From positions 52,799 to 116,798 of the forward strand of contig JBGSTG010000137.1 of the NCBI GenBank assembly GCA_041736625.1: DNA of 64,000 nt, given 5' to 3'. The stretch's first letter is position 1. The number at the start of each line of letters is the position of its first letter. This document shows positions 8,711 through 18,379 of this stretch, one piece after another. The notes under the pieces were generated by a model. The model was not told where the DNA came from and ran no database searches. It saw only the letters and a program-made list of their open reading frames with translations. This stretch comes from M3007 sp041736625 (GTDB taxonomy: Bacteria; Bacteroidota; Bacteroidia; Chitinophagales; Saprospiraceae). The position numbers and the translations under genes are program-made.

Positions 8711-10447
8711 ATGAGCGCACTTTTTCCTCCTGCTCCTGAACTGAAAAATTTCGCAGAGGTATTGCAATGGCAAGGCGTTAACCATCCGAACAAGACCACA
8801 TTCCGATTTTTAACCGACGGCGAGACCACCGAAGACGCCATTACTTATGGCCGGCTGGACGCCCGCGCCAAAGGCATCGCCGACAAATTGTCGGCACACT
8901 GCCAAAAAGGCGACCGCGTGCTTTTGCTGCTCACGCCCGGAATCGATTTCATTGCCGCCTTTTTCGGCTGCCTTTACGCCGGTTGTGTCGCCATTCCCAC
9001 CTACCCGCACCTGCGACAAAAGAAGGACGGCATCCTGACGCGCATCCTGAATGTCGCAGCCGACGCCACGCCCAAAGTTATTCTCTCCAACGCTATTGTG
9101 GAGCGCGCTTCCGCCGCTTTTTTTGCCGAAACAGCACACACGAAGGACATTCCGTGGGTTGACGTAACGCAGATCGCCCCAATGAACGACCCTGACTGGA
9201 ACAGCACACCGATAGACACGGACGATCTGGCCTTTCTGCAATATACCTCCGGCTCAACCAACACCCCCAAGGGCGTGATGGTCAGCCACGGTAACCTGAT
9301 GCACAACGCCATGACAATCACCAACGCTTTCGGTCTCACGCCGGAAGACAGGTGTGTGCTCTGGCTGCCTCCCTACCACGACATGGGCCTGATCGGCGGC
9401 ATCCTCACCCAGGTATTTGCCGGCGTGGAAACCATCCTGATGGCGCCCGCTTATTTCCTGCAACGCCCCATCCGTTGGTTGCAAGCCATAACCCGCTACC
9501 GGGCTACCGCCTCCGGCGGCCCCAATTTTACGTACGACTACGCCGTCAAAAAAGTAAAACCGGAACAACTCGCAGAGCTGGACCTGAGTACCCTGGCGGT
9601 GGCGTTCAGCGGCGCAGAACCCATCAACGCCGACACGTTGCTGCGTTTTGCCGACTATTTCGCCCCAACCGGCTTTCAGAACAAAGCCTTTCTGCCCTGC
9701 TACGGCCTTGCCGAAGGCACTCTGATGATTACCGCCCAGCGCCGGGGCAACGGCTTTGTGGCGCACCGTTTCGACAAATCCGCGCTCGAACAACACCGCG
9801 TGGTACCCGATCCGGAAAACGGCCGCCTATTGGTTGGCTGTGGTGACACCATAGACGATACGGTGTTGCGCATCGTAAATCCCGAAAGCCTGCTGCCCAC
9901 ACCGGAGGGCCAGATCGGCGAGATTTGGGCTGGCGGCAGCAGCGTCGCCAAGGGATACTGGAATCGGCCTGAAGCCACCCGGGAAACGTTCAAGGCCTTT
10001 ATCGCCGGCACCGGCGAAGGACCGTTTATGCGCACCGGCGACCTGGGATTTGTCCAAAACAACCAGCTTTTCATCACCGGCCGCATCAAATCGCTCATCA
10101 TCATCGACGGCAGCAACCACTACCCGCAAGACATTGAATGGACCGTCGAGCACTGTCACCCGGATATACAACCCCACGGGGCTGCTGCTTTTTCCGTTGA
10201 CCTCGACGGTGCAGAAAAACTCATCATTGTCGCCGAACTCGACCCGCGCATGTTGCGCGACCTCAACGACGAGCAGGCGCGTGCCATCAAACGCGCCATC
10301 ACCGCGGCGGTATCCAACGAACATACACTGAGCGTGCACGACATCGTTTTCACCGGACGACTGCCCAAAACCACCAGCGGCAAAATCAAACACCATGAAT
10401 GCCGCGCCGAATACCTCGAATCACTAACCAACCCCCAGGCGCCATGA
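8711..10447 (+). CDS. Fatty acyl-AMP ligase (FAAL)
   Basis: A 578-residue adenylate-forming enzyme of the FAAL branch. Core motif A3 is YTSGSTNTPKG (from Tyr178); CYGLAEGTL, MRTGDLGF and the C-terminal TTSGKIKHHE follow. The FAAL-type PPYHDMGLIGG stretch separates it from CoA ligases and NRPS A domains. FAALs convert a free fatty acid to acyl-AMP and pass it to a carrier protein. It has no carrier domain of its own, so its partner is probably one of the two ACPs in the next gene, which overlaps it by four bases (ATGA). It is the first gene of the locus. Confidence 0.88.
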   Translation: MSALFPPAPELKNFAEVLQWQGVNHPNKTTFRFLTDGETTEDAITYGRLDARAKGIADKLSAHCQKGDRVLLLLTPGIDFIAAFFGCLYAGCVAIPTYPHLRQKKDGILTRILNVAADATPKVILSNAIVERASAAFFAETAHTKDIPWVDVTQIAPMNDPDWNSTPIDTDDLAFLQYTSGSTNTPKGVMVSHGNLMHNAMTITNAFGLTPEDRCVLWLPPYHDMGLIGGILTQVFAGVETILMAPAYFLQRPIRWLQAITRYRATASGGPNFTYDYAVKKVKPEQLAELDLSTLAVAFSGAEPINADTLLRFADYFAPTGFQNKAFLPCYGLAEGTLMITAQRRGNGFVAHRFDKSALEQHRVVPDPENGRLLVGCGDTIDDTVLRIVNPESLLPTPEGQIGEIWAGGSSVAKGYWNRPEATRETFKAFIAGTGEGPFMRTGDLGFVQNNQLFITGRIKSLIIIDGSNHYPQDIEWTVEHCHPDIQPHGAAAFSVDLDGAEKLIIVAELDPRMLRDLNDEQARAIKRAITAAVSNEHTLSVHDIVFTGRLPKTTSGKIKHHECRAEYLESLTNPQAP

Positions 10448-12933
10448 ACAAAGCGCAAGACACCACCTTAGAAGATATCCGGGATTGGCTCCTGAACAAC
10501 ATCGCCCAACGCCTGGAAATGAAACCCGAAGATATCCGGCTCGACGAGCCGGTGACCGCCCTGGGCCTGTCGTCCCGCGAAGCCATCATGATTTCCGGCG
10601 AACTGGAAGAATGGCTGGACTGCGAATTGTCCCCCGAAATCCTGTACGAATACCCCGAGATCGGCCTGCTTTCGCAAAAGATCATGGAGAAGCTCCAAAA
10701 ACACGCATCCGAAGCGCCGGTCTTCCGCTCGCGGCCACGCGAAGGCAAAGACGAGATGGCCTACGATTCGTTCGTCGATCTGGTGCAGGCCCGGGCCCGG
10801 GAGATTCCGAACAAGGACATATTCATTTTTCTGGCCGACGGCGAAACGGAGACGGTGCGCATCAACATGGCCCAACTCGACCGGCGCGCCCGCGCAGTAG
10901 CTGCCCATTTGCAACAACATGGGGCCGACGGAAAACCCGTGCTGCTGGTGTACCCGCCGGGCGTCGAGTTCATCACCGGTTTCCTCGGTTGCCTGTACGC
11001 CAAAGCCATTGCCGTGCCGGCCTACCCGCCCACCAAAAACCGGGGCATGGAGCGCCTGGATACCATTGCCGCCGACTGCGATGCCCACTTCGCCCTCACG
11101 ACAGCCGAAGGGATGGCGCAAATGCTGCGGAACAAAAAAGTGTCCGACGACTCATTCATCCGCCGCATTCACCTGATGGCCTCCGACACCATACCCGACG
11201 ACGAGGCCGTTCATTGGAAAAAGCCCCTGCTGAGCCGGCCCGATCTGTGCTTCCTGCAGTACACCTCCGGGTCCACCGGCAACCCCAAAGGCGTCATGGT
11301 GTCGCACGGCAACATCCTGCACAACGTGAAAACCATGCGCGAAGCCTTCGACCTGCCGGAACACTTCAACATGGTGAGCTGGCTACCCATGTTTCACGAC
11401 ATGGGGCTGATCGGCCACGTGTTGGGGCCCATCAATGCCGGTTGCACACAGGTAACCATGACACCCAACGTGTTCCTGGAAAAACCCGTCCGCTGGCTCA
11501 AGGCCATCTCCGGGCTGGAGCAAGTGTACACCACCGCGCCAAATTTTGCATTCGACTATTGTGTCGACAAAATCACCGACGCCGAGATGCAAGGCATCGA
11601 TCTCCGTTCCTGGCAACTGGTGTGCAACGGTTCCGAACCGGTGCGCGAAGACACCATGACGCGCTTCACGCAGCGCTTTGCGCCTTATGGTTTCCGGCGC
11701 AACGTATTTTTCCCCTCTTACGGCATGGCCGAAGCTACCCTGTTGATCTCCGTACGCGCGGACCAGTCCGCAGAGCCCAAAGTAGCTTACCTGAATGCCG
11801 AATTGCTTGAAAACAACCAGGTGGTAGCCGACGATGCCGATGCCGACAGCGCCGTAGCCATGGTCAGTTGCGGCGCGGCGCGGCACGGGCGGCTGATCAT
11901 TGCAAATCCGGAGACGCTGGAAAAATTGCCCGAGAACCGGGTCGGGGAAATCTGGTATAAAAGCGACAGCGTAGCGCAAGGCTACTGGAAGAAACCCGAA
12001 CTCACCGAACGCACCTTTCAGGCTTATACCGCCGGCAGCGGAGAAGGGCCTTTTATGCGCACCGGCGACCTGGGATTTCTCCAACAGGGTGAGGTGTTCA
12101 TTACCGGCCGCCTCAAGGACCTGATCATCATTCGGGGGCGCAACCACTACCCGCAGGACATTGAGGAGACCGTGCAGGGCTGTCACCCTGCGCTCACCAT
12201 CAATGCAGGCGCCGCGTTCACCGTCGACGCCCACGGCGAAGAACAACTAGTACTGGTGCAGGAGGTCGAGCGTACTGCTTTGCGCGCGCTCGACACCGCA
12301 GCCGTATTCGACGACATCCGGTCGGCCATTGCCGAGGAGCACAACATTGCAGTGTACGCCATCGTACTGTTGGCGCCCGGACAACTACCCCGTACTACGA
12401 GCGGCAAGATCCAGCGCCGCGCCTCCAAGCGCGGATTCCTGGAAAACACGCTCAACCGTGTAGGCGATTGGAAAATGGAGCGTATGGACGTTCCTTCCGA
12501 AGCGCTGCACGGTTGGAATGCGGAAGAACTGCTCCGTTTGCCGCTACCCGAACGAACCGGCAATACCCAACAATACCTGCTGCACCTCATCGCCAAAACC
12601 ATGCGCATGGCGCCGGACCAGATAGACCCCACCAAACCGATCATCAACCTCGGTTTTGACTCCATTCATGCCATCGAGATCAAAAACCGGATAGAGACCG
12701 ACTTCGGCTTCGAACTGCCAGCCACCCGGCTGATGGAGGGCATCAACATCAACGACCTGGCAAGAGAAGCTGCCGAAAAACTGAAAGTCCGTTCGGAAGC
12801 ACCTAAACCCGTCATCGCCGACGCTCAGGAGGGAATTGACGCCGACACAGCACGCGACTTGCTACTGGACATCGACAACCTCTCTTCCGAAGAAGTAGAA
12901 CGACTCCTGGCAGCCCTGGATAGCAACGAATGA
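10444..12933 (+). CDS. ACP-FAAL-ACP tridomain protein
   Basis: An 829-residue protein with three parts. Residues 5-80 are an acyl carrier domain (LGLSSREA, phosphopantetheine Ser44). Residues 105-690 are a second FAAL (A3 YTSGSTGNPKG from Tyr273, MRTGDLGFLQQGEVF, C-terminal TTSGKIQRR). Residues 700-780 are another ACP (LGFDSIHAI, Ser740). The C-terminal tail (LSSEEVERLLAALDSNE) resembles a helical docking segment; the next protein begins with a matching helix. Start ATG 10444 overlaps the upstream stop, so translation is probably coupled. It likely activates a fatty acid, loads it onto its own carriers and presents it to the NRPS. Confidence 0.88.
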   Translation: MNKAQDTTLEDIRDWLLNNIAQRLEMKPEDIRLDEPVTALGLSSREAIMISGELEEWLDCELSPEILYEYPEIGLLSQKIMEKLQKHASEAPVFRSRPREGKDEMAYDSFVDLVQARAREIPNKDIFIFLADGETETVRINMAQLDRRARAVAAHLQQHGADGKPVLLVYPPGVEFITGFLGCLYAKAIAVPAYPPTKNRGMERLDTIAADCDAHFALTTAEGMAQMLRNKKVSDDSFIRRIHLMASDTIPDDEAVHWKKPLLSRPDLCFLQYTSGSTGNPKGVMVSHGNILHNVKTMREAFDLPEHFNMVSWLPMFHDMGLIGHVLGPINAGCTQVTMTPNVFLEKPVRWLKAISGLEQVYTTAPNFAFDYCVDKITDAEMQGIDLRSWQLVCNGSEPVREDTMTRFTQRFAPYGFRRNVFFPSYGMAEATLLISVRADQSAEPKVAYLNAELLENNQVVADDADADSAVAMVSCGAARHGRLIIANPETLEKLPENRVGEIWYKSDSVAQGYWKKPELTERTFQAYTAGSGEGPFMRTGDLGFLQQGEVFITGRLKDLIIIRGRNHYPQDIEETVQGCHPALTINAGAAFTVDAHGEEQLVLVQEVERTALRALDTAAVFDDIRSAIAEEHNIAVYAIVLLAPGQLPRTTSGKIQRRASKRGFLENTLNRVGDWKMERMDVPSEALHGWNAEELLRLPLPERTGNTQQYLLHLIAKTMRMAPDQIDPTKPIINLGFDSIHAIEIKNRIETDFGFELPATRLMEGININDLAREAAEKLKVRSEAPKPVIADAQEGIDADTARDLLLDIDNLSSEEVERLLAALDSNE

Positions 12934-12982
12934 GTCTGCCCCAAAGAATCGACCTCCCCATTCCGACTTTAACACCAAAACT

Positions 12983-15900
12983 ATGTCCATTTCCCAGGAT
13001 AAAAAGGAGCTGCTGAAACAATTGCTGGCTAAAAAGGCCGGCGAACAGGAGCCCGTCGTTTACCCTCTTTCATACGGCCAGCAGGCGTTGTGGTTCCTGC
13101 ACCAGAACGCGCCGGGCAATGCGGCATACAACGTAGCCTTCACCGCCCGCATTCTCTCCCCCATCGATGTGGAAGCGTGGAAACGCGCCTGTCAGCGCCT
13201 GATCAACCGCCACCCCATCCTGCGCACCACTTACCAGATGAAGGACGGGCAGCTGCGCCAGGTGGTGCATGGGCTGATGCCGCTCGATTTCACCTATGAA
13301 GAGGTGGGCGGACTCGGTGAAATCGACCTGTACAATCGCGTACGCGAGCACTACGCCAAACCCTTTCACCTCGAAGCCGGACCCGTGTGCCGCGTGTACC
13401 TGTTCCGCAAGTCGGCCGATCACCACGTGCTGCTGTTCAACATCCACCACATTGCCTGCGACGGCGTGTCGACGTGGATCCTGCTGGAGGAGCTCCGCGA
13501 TCTGTACTCCGCGGAGAGCGAAGGCCGCCGGCCAGCGTTGCCGCCACTGGCATCCACTTACCGCGATTTTGTGACGGCGCAGCAGGAATTGCTGTCGGGG
13601 GAAAAAGGCGAAGCCATGTGGCAGTACTGGAAAAACCAACTGCAGGGTCCGTTGCCCACGCTCGACCTGAGCACCGACAAGGTCCGCCCGCTGGTTCAAA
13701 CCTTCAATGGGGGGTCGGTACCCGTCAAACTCAATGCATCCCTAACCGAAAGCCTGCGCGCCCTGGCCAAAAACGAAGGCGCCACGCTGTTTGCCGTACT
13801 GGCCTCCGCCTTTCAGGTGTTGTTGCACAGCCTGAGCGGGCAAGACGACGTCCTGGTGGGCACGCCCACTACCGGCCGCGAAAAAAAGGAATTTCAACCC
13901 GTGGTCGGTTATTTCGTCAATCCGGTGGTGTTGCGCGCCCAATTTGCCGACAACCCCGGCTTTTCCACTTTTTTGCAGCGCAACAAACAAACCATACTGG
14001 GTGCGTTGTCCAACCAGGACTTCCCGTTTCCCCACCTGGTGGAAAAACTGCAACTGCCGCGGGACAAAAGCCGCTCGGCGCTCTTCCAGGTGTTTTTTAG
14101 CCTGCTCAAAGCCCAGGGAGACGACGCCGTGCAGGCGGTGCTGTCCGAAGACGATCCGAACGGCGTCTACGCATGGGGCAATTTGCAGATTCAGGCGTAC
14201 GACATCGGCCAGCAGGAAGGGCAGTTCGACCTCACCCTGGCCCTCACCGAGAGCATGGGCGCCGTGAGCGGCAAACTCAAATACAACGCCGACCTGTTCG
14301 AGCCCGAAACTGCCGCCCGCTTTGCCCTGCATTACCAAACGATTCTCGAAGACATTGTCCGAAACCCTTCCAAACCGGTTTCCGAAATCAACCTCCTGAC
14401 CGAGGCAGAAAAAAGGTGGCTCATCGAAGACCTCAACCGGACGGAGACCCCCTACCCTGCCGACCAATGTATGCACCAGCTCTTCGAAGCACGTGTGGAT
14501 GCAAACCCCGATCAGATAGCCCTGAGCATGCCGGCACTGGCCGAAAAAGGATTGCCTTCCCAATTCACTTACCGCCTGCTCGACCAGAAAGCCAACCAAT
14601 TGGCGCACTACCTCCGGCGGCTGGGTGTTGGCCCGGAGGTCAAAGTGGGCATTTGCGTGCACCGTTCTCCCGAGATGGTCATCGGCATGCTGGCCATCCT
14701 CAAGGCCGGAGGCGCCTATGTACCCCTGGATCCCGACTATCCCGCAGAGCGGCTGGCCTACATCATTGAGGATGCCGGCCTGACCATTGTGCTGACCCAG
14801 GAAACGGCCGCCGCTCACCTTCCCGAGGGAGCTGTTACGCCTGTTTTTATGGATAAGGACAGGCAGGGCATCGCCGCCGGGCCCACCACCAGGCCGTCAG
14901 TAGATGTGCACGCCGGCAACCTGGCGTACATCATCTACACCTCCGGTTCCACCGGAAACCCCAAAGGCGTACTCATCGAACACCGCGGCGTGGCCAACAA
15001 GCTCACCAACTTCAAACAAGACGTCCGCTTCGACCACAACCACCGCTTTACGCTCATCGCTTCTTACGCGTTCGACGCCAGCATCGGCCAACTGTTCTTG
15101 CCCCTGGTACAGGGCTGCCCGTTGTTTCTGATGCCCAAGGACAAACAGAACGACCCGGATTATTTCTGGGACTTCATGTTCGAAAATCGCATCAATGTGG
15201 TGTACACCACCGCTTCCTTCCTGAACCCCATGCTCGACAGCCCGCGTGACCTCCGGCCGTTGGGCGTCCAATACGTGTTCCTCGGGGCCGAAACCTTTCC
15301 TTTGCCCCTGCTAAACAAAATCCGGGAAAAACTCAACCCGCCAACCATCGTGAACATGTACGGGCCGACGGAAACCACGGTCAACTGCGTGATGCACACG
15401 GTGACGGGCACACCGAAAGGGCAAATCCCGCTGGGGCATCCGCTTCCGAATTACAAAGCCTATCTGCTGGATAAAAACGGGCAGATCGTGCCCGTGGGCG
15501 TCACCGCCGAAATACACATTGGCGGCCCGGCCGTTGCCCGGGGTTATCACAACCAACCGGAAACCACTGCCGAACGTTTTATTGCGGACCCGTTCAGCGA
15601 TGTACCCGGCGCCCGACTCTATAAAAGTGGCGATTTGGGCAAATACCTGCCCGACGGCAAAATCGTGTTCATGGGCCGCGTCGACAAACAGCTGAAAGTC
15701 AATGGCTACCGGATAGAACCCGGCGAGGTGGAGGCCGCCCTGCTGCAACACGAATCTGTTAAGGAAGCCCTGGTAATCGCCCGCGAAGACAGCGCCGGCA
15801 ACCACCGACTGGTGGCCTACCTCATTCCCGCTCCTGGCACAGACGTTCCCGGCATTCAGGACATGCGGAATTTCCTGCAGCAAAAGTTACCGACCTACTT

Positions 15901-18358
15901 GGTGCCTACCGCATTTGTGGGGCTGGATCGGTTCCCCGTTACCCCCACCGGCAAAGTGGACACCAACGCATTGCCTGCTCCGGGCATCCGACCCGAGGTG
16001 GGCGCCGAATACGTCGCTCCGCGCACCGAGGTGGAGCGTTTACTGGCCGGCGTCTGGGCTGAGGTGCTGCATGTGGACCGGGTGGGTGTGCACGACAACT
16101 TTTTCGACCTGGGCGGCGCCTCCGTGCAGAGCATTCAGGTGGTCAACAAGGCCAATGAACTCGGCTTTCAGATCAATGCAGGCATGATGTTCGAGTTCCA
16201 GACCGTCGAGCAACTTGCCGAAGCAGCCAGGACGACTTACCATCCGGAAGCGAAAAAGGCCGCCCCGGAAATGCCGGCTCCGGCGCCCCCTGTCGATGCA
16301 GATACGGCCCACCTGAGGCCATCTTTCGGTGGTGACCACGCGGCCGTCCTGGTGGAAAGCATCGGCACCTACCTGCCCGAAAAGGCGGTGTCTACACAGG
16401 AAATTCTGGAGGCATGCACCGCCAACGTTCGCTTCCCGATCGAAAAGATGACCGGTATTCAGACACGCCGCATGGCCGGCGAGGAGGAATTTGCCATCGA
16501 TATGGCCATCAAGGCAGCCAAGGACTGCCTCTCGCGGTCAAAATACCAAGCAGAAGAAATAGAGTTGCTCATTTGCTGCAACATTTCGCGCTTCGACGGC
16601 CCCACCAAGGTCTCCTACGAGCCAAGTACCTCTATGAAGTTGCGCAAATACTTCGGCATGAAGAACGCCATTGGCTTCGACTTGTCGAACGCCTGTGCCA
16701 CCATGTGGACTGCGGTCAACATCATAGACGCGTTCATCGCCAACGGCATCATCAAGTGCGGTATGGCGGTCAGTGGGGAGTACATCACCCACATTACCCG
16801 GACGGCCATGCAGGAGCTGAGCGACAACTTTCTCGACCCCCGCATGGCCTGCCTGACGGTGGGCGACTCCGCCGCCGCCATCATCCTCGAGCGCTCCGAC
16901 AACCCGCAGGTGGGTTTTCACAACCTGCACATGTTCACCGAAAGCGAACTGTGCCGGAACTGCATTGCCCACTTCACCGACCAGGTGCACGGGGGAGCCA
17001 TCATGTACGTGGAGTCGGTCAAAGCCGCAGCATCGGCCATCCAACCCGGCGCTAAACTGGTACTCGACGTCATCCGCCGACACAACTGGCTGCCTGAGGT
17101 CAAATTTGACCACCTGCTCATGCACCAGACCTCCAGCACCACCATCAGCGACGCCCGCCGCGAAATCAACAGCCAAAACCAGCACATCATCGCTACCCCG
17201 GAGAACATGATCGACAACATCGCGCACCGGGGCAACACCGCCACCACCAGCCACTGGGTGGCCATTGTGGATCAGGTCAGGCAGGGCCGGATACACGCTG
17301 GCGACAAAATGGTGTTCGGCATTTCCGGCTCCGGGCACACCCTCGGCGCCGCGCTGTACACCTTCGACGATTTGCCCGACCGCATCCGCGAAAACCGCCC
17401 AAACCGGCGCAGCCAGCCCAATGGAATGCCTGCCACGCCGGCCGCCCGGCGCTGGAAGGCGCCCAACCCACGCGTGTCCGTTCAGGCCATCGGCACGGCC
17501 AACCCGGAAGCAGGCGTCGCCGCTGATGCACTCGAAATGGCCAAAAAGGCAGCACGCGATTGTCTGGCCTACGCCGGATATCGCAAGGAAGAAGTAGGAC
17601 TGGTGATCCACACCGGCAACTACCGCAACAAGTTCCTCAGCGAACCCGCGGTGGCCTCGCTGCTCGCCGGCGACCTGGGCATCAACCCGCACCCGGAAAC
17701 CGACAGCCACAACAAGTCGTTTGCATTCGACCTGCTCAACGGCGCGGCCGGCACCCTCGAAGCCTGCTACACCGCCATCCAGATGATGCAGGCAGGCAAA
17801 TTCAACACCGCCCTGATCACCGCGTCCGAGGTAGAAAACAACCTCGAACACCGGCCGGACCAACTGCTGGGCCTACAGGAAACGGGATCCGCCATGCTGC
17901 TGCACCGGGATGAGGGTGGCGCCCGCGGCTTCGGCAACTTCTATCTGAGGAGTTTCCCTGCATACCTCGACACCCTCGACATTTACATGACCTGGAAAGG
18001 AAACATTTCTTTCCTTAATTTCATTAAAAATCCCAACCTTGAGGAATATTACCTGAGCTGCGTGCAGGCGTCGGTCACAGATTTTCTGGAATCGGAAAAC
18101 CTGACGGTGAGCGACATTCGCTGGATTTTGCCGCCCCAGATCGGCCGCGAATGGGTAAACCGCCTGGGCGTTCAACTGGGCGCCGGAGTCGAAAAGATCG
18201 TGAATGCCGCCTTGCCGGATAAAGATCTGTACACGTCCTCCCTGCCTTACAGCCTTCAGCAACTGGAGCGGAGCGGACAACCAAAGCCCGGCGATATCGG
18301 CCTGCTCATTTCCGTCGGCTCAGGCATACAAGTCGGCTGTGCTTTGTACTATTTTTGA
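12983..18358 (+). CDS. NRPS (C-A-PCP) fused to two KAS III-like domains, the second lacking its catalytic triad
   Basis: A 1791-residue megasynthase. Residues 1-20 form a docking-like helix. Residues 25-460 are a condensation domain (HHIACDG, His155/His156-Asp160). Residues 490-990 are an adenylation domain (YTSGSTG from 652, YGPTE from 793, C-terminal TPTGKVD). Residues 1015-1085 are a PCP (FFDLGGASVQS, Ser1047). Residues 1120-1480 are a KAS III-like ketosynthase with SNACATMW (Cys1238), MHQTSS (His1381) and HRGNTATT (Asn1418). Residues 1490-1791 are a second KAS III-like domain with NGAAGT (Ala1588 where Cys is expected), LPPQIG in place of the His motif, and no HRGN Asn motif. There is no thioesterase or reductase, so release is probably by the ketosynthase pair. 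The fusion is unusual; the product is unknown. Confidence 0.87.
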   Translation: MSISQDKKELLKQLLAKKAGEQEPVVYPLSYGQQALWFLHQNAPGNAAYNVAFTARILSPIDVEAWKRACQRLINRHPILRTTYQMKDGQLRQVVHGLMPLDFTYEEVGGLGEIDLYNRVREHYAKPFHLEAGPVCRVYLFRKSADHHVLLFNIHHIACDGVSTWILLEELRDLYSAESEGRRPALPPLASTYRDFVTAQQELLSGEKGEAMWQYWKNQLQGPLPTLDLSTDKVRPLVQTFNGGSVPVKLNASLTESLRALAKNEGATLFAVLASAFQVLLHSLSGQDDVLVGTPTTGREKKEFQPVVGYFVNPVVLRAQFADNPGFSTFLQRNKQTILGALSNQDFPFPHLVEKLQLPRDKSRSALFQVFFSLLKAQGDDAVQAVLSEDDPNGVYAWGNLQIQAYDIGQQEGQFDLTLALTESMGAVSGKLKYNADLFEPETAARFALHYQTILEDIVRNPSKPVSEINLLTEAEKRWLIEDLNRTETPYPADQCMHQLFEARVDANPDQIALSMPALAEKGLPSQFTYRLLDQKANQLAHYLRRLGVGPEVKVGICVHRSPEMVIGMLAILKAGGAYVPLDPDYPAERLAYIIEDAGLTIVLTQETAAAHLPEGAVTPVFMDKDRQGIAAGPTTRPSVDVHAGNLAYIIYTSGSTGNPKGVLIEHRGVANKLTNFKQDVRFDHNHRFTLIASYAFDASIGQLFLPLVQGCPLFLMPKDKQNDPDYFWDFMFENRINVVYTTASFLNPMLDSPRDLRPLGVQYVFLGAETFPLPLLNKIREKLNPPTIVNMYGPTETTVNCVMHTVTGTPKGQIPLGHPLPNYKAYLLDKNGQIVPVGVTAEIHIGGPAVARGYHNQPETTAERFIADPFSDVPGARLYKSGDLGKYLPDGKIVFMGRVDKQLKVNGYRIEPGEVEAALLQHESVKEALVIAREDSAGNHRLVAYLIPAPGTDVPGIQDMRNFLQQKLPTYLVPTAFVGLDRFPVTPTGKVDTNALPAPGIRPEVGAEYVAPRTEVERLLAGVWAEVLHVDRVGVHDNFFDLGGASVQSIQVVNKANELGFQINAGMMFEFQTVEQLAEAARTTYHPEAKKAAPEMPAPAPPVDADTAHLRPSFGGDHAAVLVESIGTYLPEKAVSTQEILEACTANVRFPIEKMTGIQTRRMAGEEEFAIDMAIKAAKDCLSRSKYQAEEIELLICCNISRFDGPTKVSYEPSTSMKLRKYFGMKNAIGFDLSNACATMWTAVNIIDAFIANGIIKCGMAVSGEYITHITRTAMQELSDNFLDPRMACLTVGDSAAAIILERSDNPQVGFHNLHMFTESELCRNCIAHFTDQVHGGAIMYVESVKAAASAIQPGAKLVLDVIRRHNWLPEVKFDHLLMHQTSSTTISDARREINSQNQHIIATPENMIDNIAHRGNTATTSHWVAIVDQVRQGRIHAGDKMVFGISGSGHTLGAALYTFDDLPDRIRENRPNRRSQPNGMPATPAARRWKAPNPRVSVQAIGTANPEAGVAADALEMAKKAARDCLAYAGYRKEEVGLVIHTGNYRNKFLSEPAVASLLAGDLGINPHPETDSHNKSFAFDLLNGAAGTLEACYTAIQMMQAGKFNTALITASEVENNLEHRPDQLLGLQETGSAMLLHRDEGGARGFGNFYLRSFPAYLDTLDIYMTWKGNISFLNFIKNPNLEEYYLSCVQASVTDFLESENLTVSDIRWILPPQIGREWVNRLGVQLGAGVEKIVNAALPDKDLYTSSLPYSLQQLERSGQPKPGDIGLLISVGSGIQVGCALYYF

Positions 18359-18379
18359 CCATCTGAAATCCGGTAAATT

